Below are positions 63,101 to 64,000 of a DNA stretch of 64,000 nucleotides, piece after piece. A model generated the notes under the pieces. That model searched no databases and was not told the DNA's origin. It saw only the letters and a list, made by a program, of their open reading frames with translations. Positions within the stretch are counted from its first letter, which is position 1. Every line of letters begins with the position of its first letter. The position numbers were made by a program, and so were the translations under genes. Source of the DNA: Diacronema lutheri (taxonomy: Eukaryota; Haptophyta; Pavlovophyceae; Pavlovales; Pavlovaceae); NCBI GenBank assembly GCA_019448385.1, contig JAGTXO010000042.1:186001-250000 (forward strand), given 5' to 3'.

Positions 63101-63231
63101 TTGCGCACGGCGCTGTGCTGCCACGCCACCGACCACGCGAGCGCGTTCGCGCTCGCATCGGCGGTCGGCGCGCGCGACCGCGCGCGCCGCGCGTCGGGGA
63201 GGAGCACCAGCGACGTTACTCTTGGCTCCAT
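58109..63231 (-). CDS. Large IQ-motif protein with acidic repeats, three exons
   Basis: Proposed CDS complement(join(58109..60972, 61172..61405, 61659..63231)), 1,556 aa, phases closing; the exon 1/2 join (GTGCGC...TTTCAG) is good, the second (GTCTGC...GCCAG) less certain. Exon 1 encodes a poorly conserved half with a helix (REAAAEAAQLRAAAERAAQA) and HSVDYCKHALTDCYFAGLGG. Exon 2 adds ALVDPSSAHPAAQHNAAELN. Exon 3 has one IQ calmodulin-binding motif (AARIQGAFRRHRWLR, about residue 656), then an Asp/Gly/His-rich array of 31-residue repeats (GEADGHDVGDEQVGGDG) and Ala/Glu-rich helices. Function unknown; IQ proteins of this kind are often flagellar or cytoskeletal. Confidence 0.68.
60230..60520. 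repeat. 93-bp coding repeat in the IQ-motif gene
   Basis: Just over three head-to-tail units of 93 bp, each encoding 31 residues with the core GEADGHDVGDEQVGGDG on the minus strand. The period is a multiple of three, so the frame is kept. Asp-, Gly- and His-rich, so metal or calcium binding is conceivable but unproven. Confidence 0.8.
61537..61610. repeat. 25-bp tandem repeat in an intron
   Basis: Three units containing GCGTAACGGCCAGGCTTTCA lie in the 253-bp first intron of the IQ-motif gene, the third slightly diverged. Confidence 0.8.
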
Positions 63232-63240
63232 GGGGTAATC

Positions 63241-63247
63241 TTTTTAA
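63241..63247. promoter_or_regulatory. AT-rich box upstream of the IQ-motif gene
   Basis: TTTTTAA (read AAAAA/TTAAAAA on the minus strand) lies 10-16 bases beyond the ATG at 63231, with a second box, CTTAAAAC, near 63269. Position and composition suggest core promoter elements. Inferred. Confidence 0.35.
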
Positions 63248-64000
63248 AACTGTAACACGACGTACGAACTTAAAACTGGACTTTAGTAATGAGTATCACC
63301 GAGAGGCGCCCCGCCTCGCACGCGCGCGGCTCGCGCGGCGGCGCTCGCCACGTGCGCCCCCGGCGCGCGGCGCGCCACACCCAGAGCGGGGCGCCGGCGG
63401 CAGCAATTGCAGCGCCCGCGAGCGACAGCGGACTTGATGTGTGATATTGTTTCTCTTTGCGCACTGAGCACCAGCGTCGTCGTGCGAGCGGTCACGACTC
63501 ACGCCCGTGCGCACGCCGCGCCGGCGCCGCCCTCCGCCGCAGGGGCCCCAGCCGAGCACTTGTGAATGCAATCACGCCTCTGCAAGGAGCGCGGCGCGCG
63601 CGCGGCACGAGCGACGGCGAGTGGAGCGGTATACGTAGCTCGTCAAGGGATTAACCATGACACCTTGGCGGCCGCACGTGGACGAGGCCGCGGCGCCTGC
63701 CGGGAACGAGGGACGCGTCGCCGCTTGTCGACGTCTTTACACTAATTATAATACTAACGACGCTTTCCGACGGGTCAACAGATGGGGTCAGGAGCCTTCT
63801 CAGATCTCGTTCACCAAAATGCTTTCATTGAGCGAGGCTTTTTGCGGCGGTCCTCATCGCGACAAGGAGCCGAAATCGCGTGGATGCGGCGCGCGAGGCC
63901 ACGCGTAGAGGTATGCTTCAGCCGAAACGCGTGAATGCGGCGCGCGAGGCCACGCTCGCCAGCAGTGGCAACAGTCGCCGCAGGTCATGGACGCGCATGC
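63248..64000. other. Terminal region without a confident gene
   Basis: A short open frame starts at the ATG 63657 (83 codons, beginning MTPWRPHVDEAAAP), with mixed composition and no family I know; it might be a first exon. A direct repeat of about 33 bp (containing ATGCGGCGCGCGAGGCCACG) occurs at about 63871-63905 and 63922-63956. The sequence ends before any gene can be confirmed. Confidence 0.35.

Noticed and set aside
1-64000. tRNA, rRNA or snRNA genes
   Set aside because: Scanning by eye gave no convincing B-box/A-box pair, anticodon stem or rRNA-like block. A small RNA such as a Fanzor guide could still be missed.

Overview
The window looks like nuclear DNA of a very GC-rich, intron-containing photosynthetic protist. 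Two genes encode a signal peptide followed by a transit-like stretch, as expected for a complex red-lineage plastid, and coiled-coil, EF-hand and IQ proteins suggest a flagellate. A haptophyte, perhaps a pavlovophyte, is my best guess, inferred from style and not from a marker gene. Introns are mostly about 100-280 bp. Many donors read GTGCGC or GTGCGG. Long G/C homopolymers and minisatellites sit in the larger introns. Exon joins below were deduced by hand from splice dinucleotides, phase closure and protein continuity; no transcript data were available.

From 1 to 33.5 kb and from 55.1 to 63.2 kb the window is a compact array of host genes, often head-to-head: an MFSD5-like carrier, mitochondrial ISCU, four tandem aldo-keto reductases, a receiver-domain exon, a large EF-hand coiled-coil protein, a possibly myristoylated membrane protein, a small plastid protein, a CNOT4-type E3 ligase, a polytopic membrane protein, a low-complexity Pro/Tyr protein, a TORTIFOLIA1-like microtubule protein, Rab geranylgeranyltransferase alpha, a plastid membrane protein, a second MFS carrier, a four-TM channel-like protein and a large IQ-motif protein.

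The accessory block lies between about 33.6 and 54.7 kb. It holds a frameshifted reverse-strand ORF relic, a 315-bp foldback (MITE-like) element with 88-bp inverted arms, a broken Helitron-type PIF1 helicase, and then an extraordinarily long forward coding region. The inferred splices join a ubiquitin-specific-protease-like domain, an (EQR)n repeat, alpha-helical repeats, a Ulp1-like cysteine protease signature with degenerate relatives, a YqaJ/lambda-type exonuclease, a chromodomain and a Fanzor (eukaryotic TnpB-like) RNA-guided nuclease with its catalytic D/E/D residues, in one protein of nearly 5,000 residues. Fanzors are known passengers of eukaryotic transposons, but I know of no described fusion with this set of domains. 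This is the best candidate here for an undescribed system.
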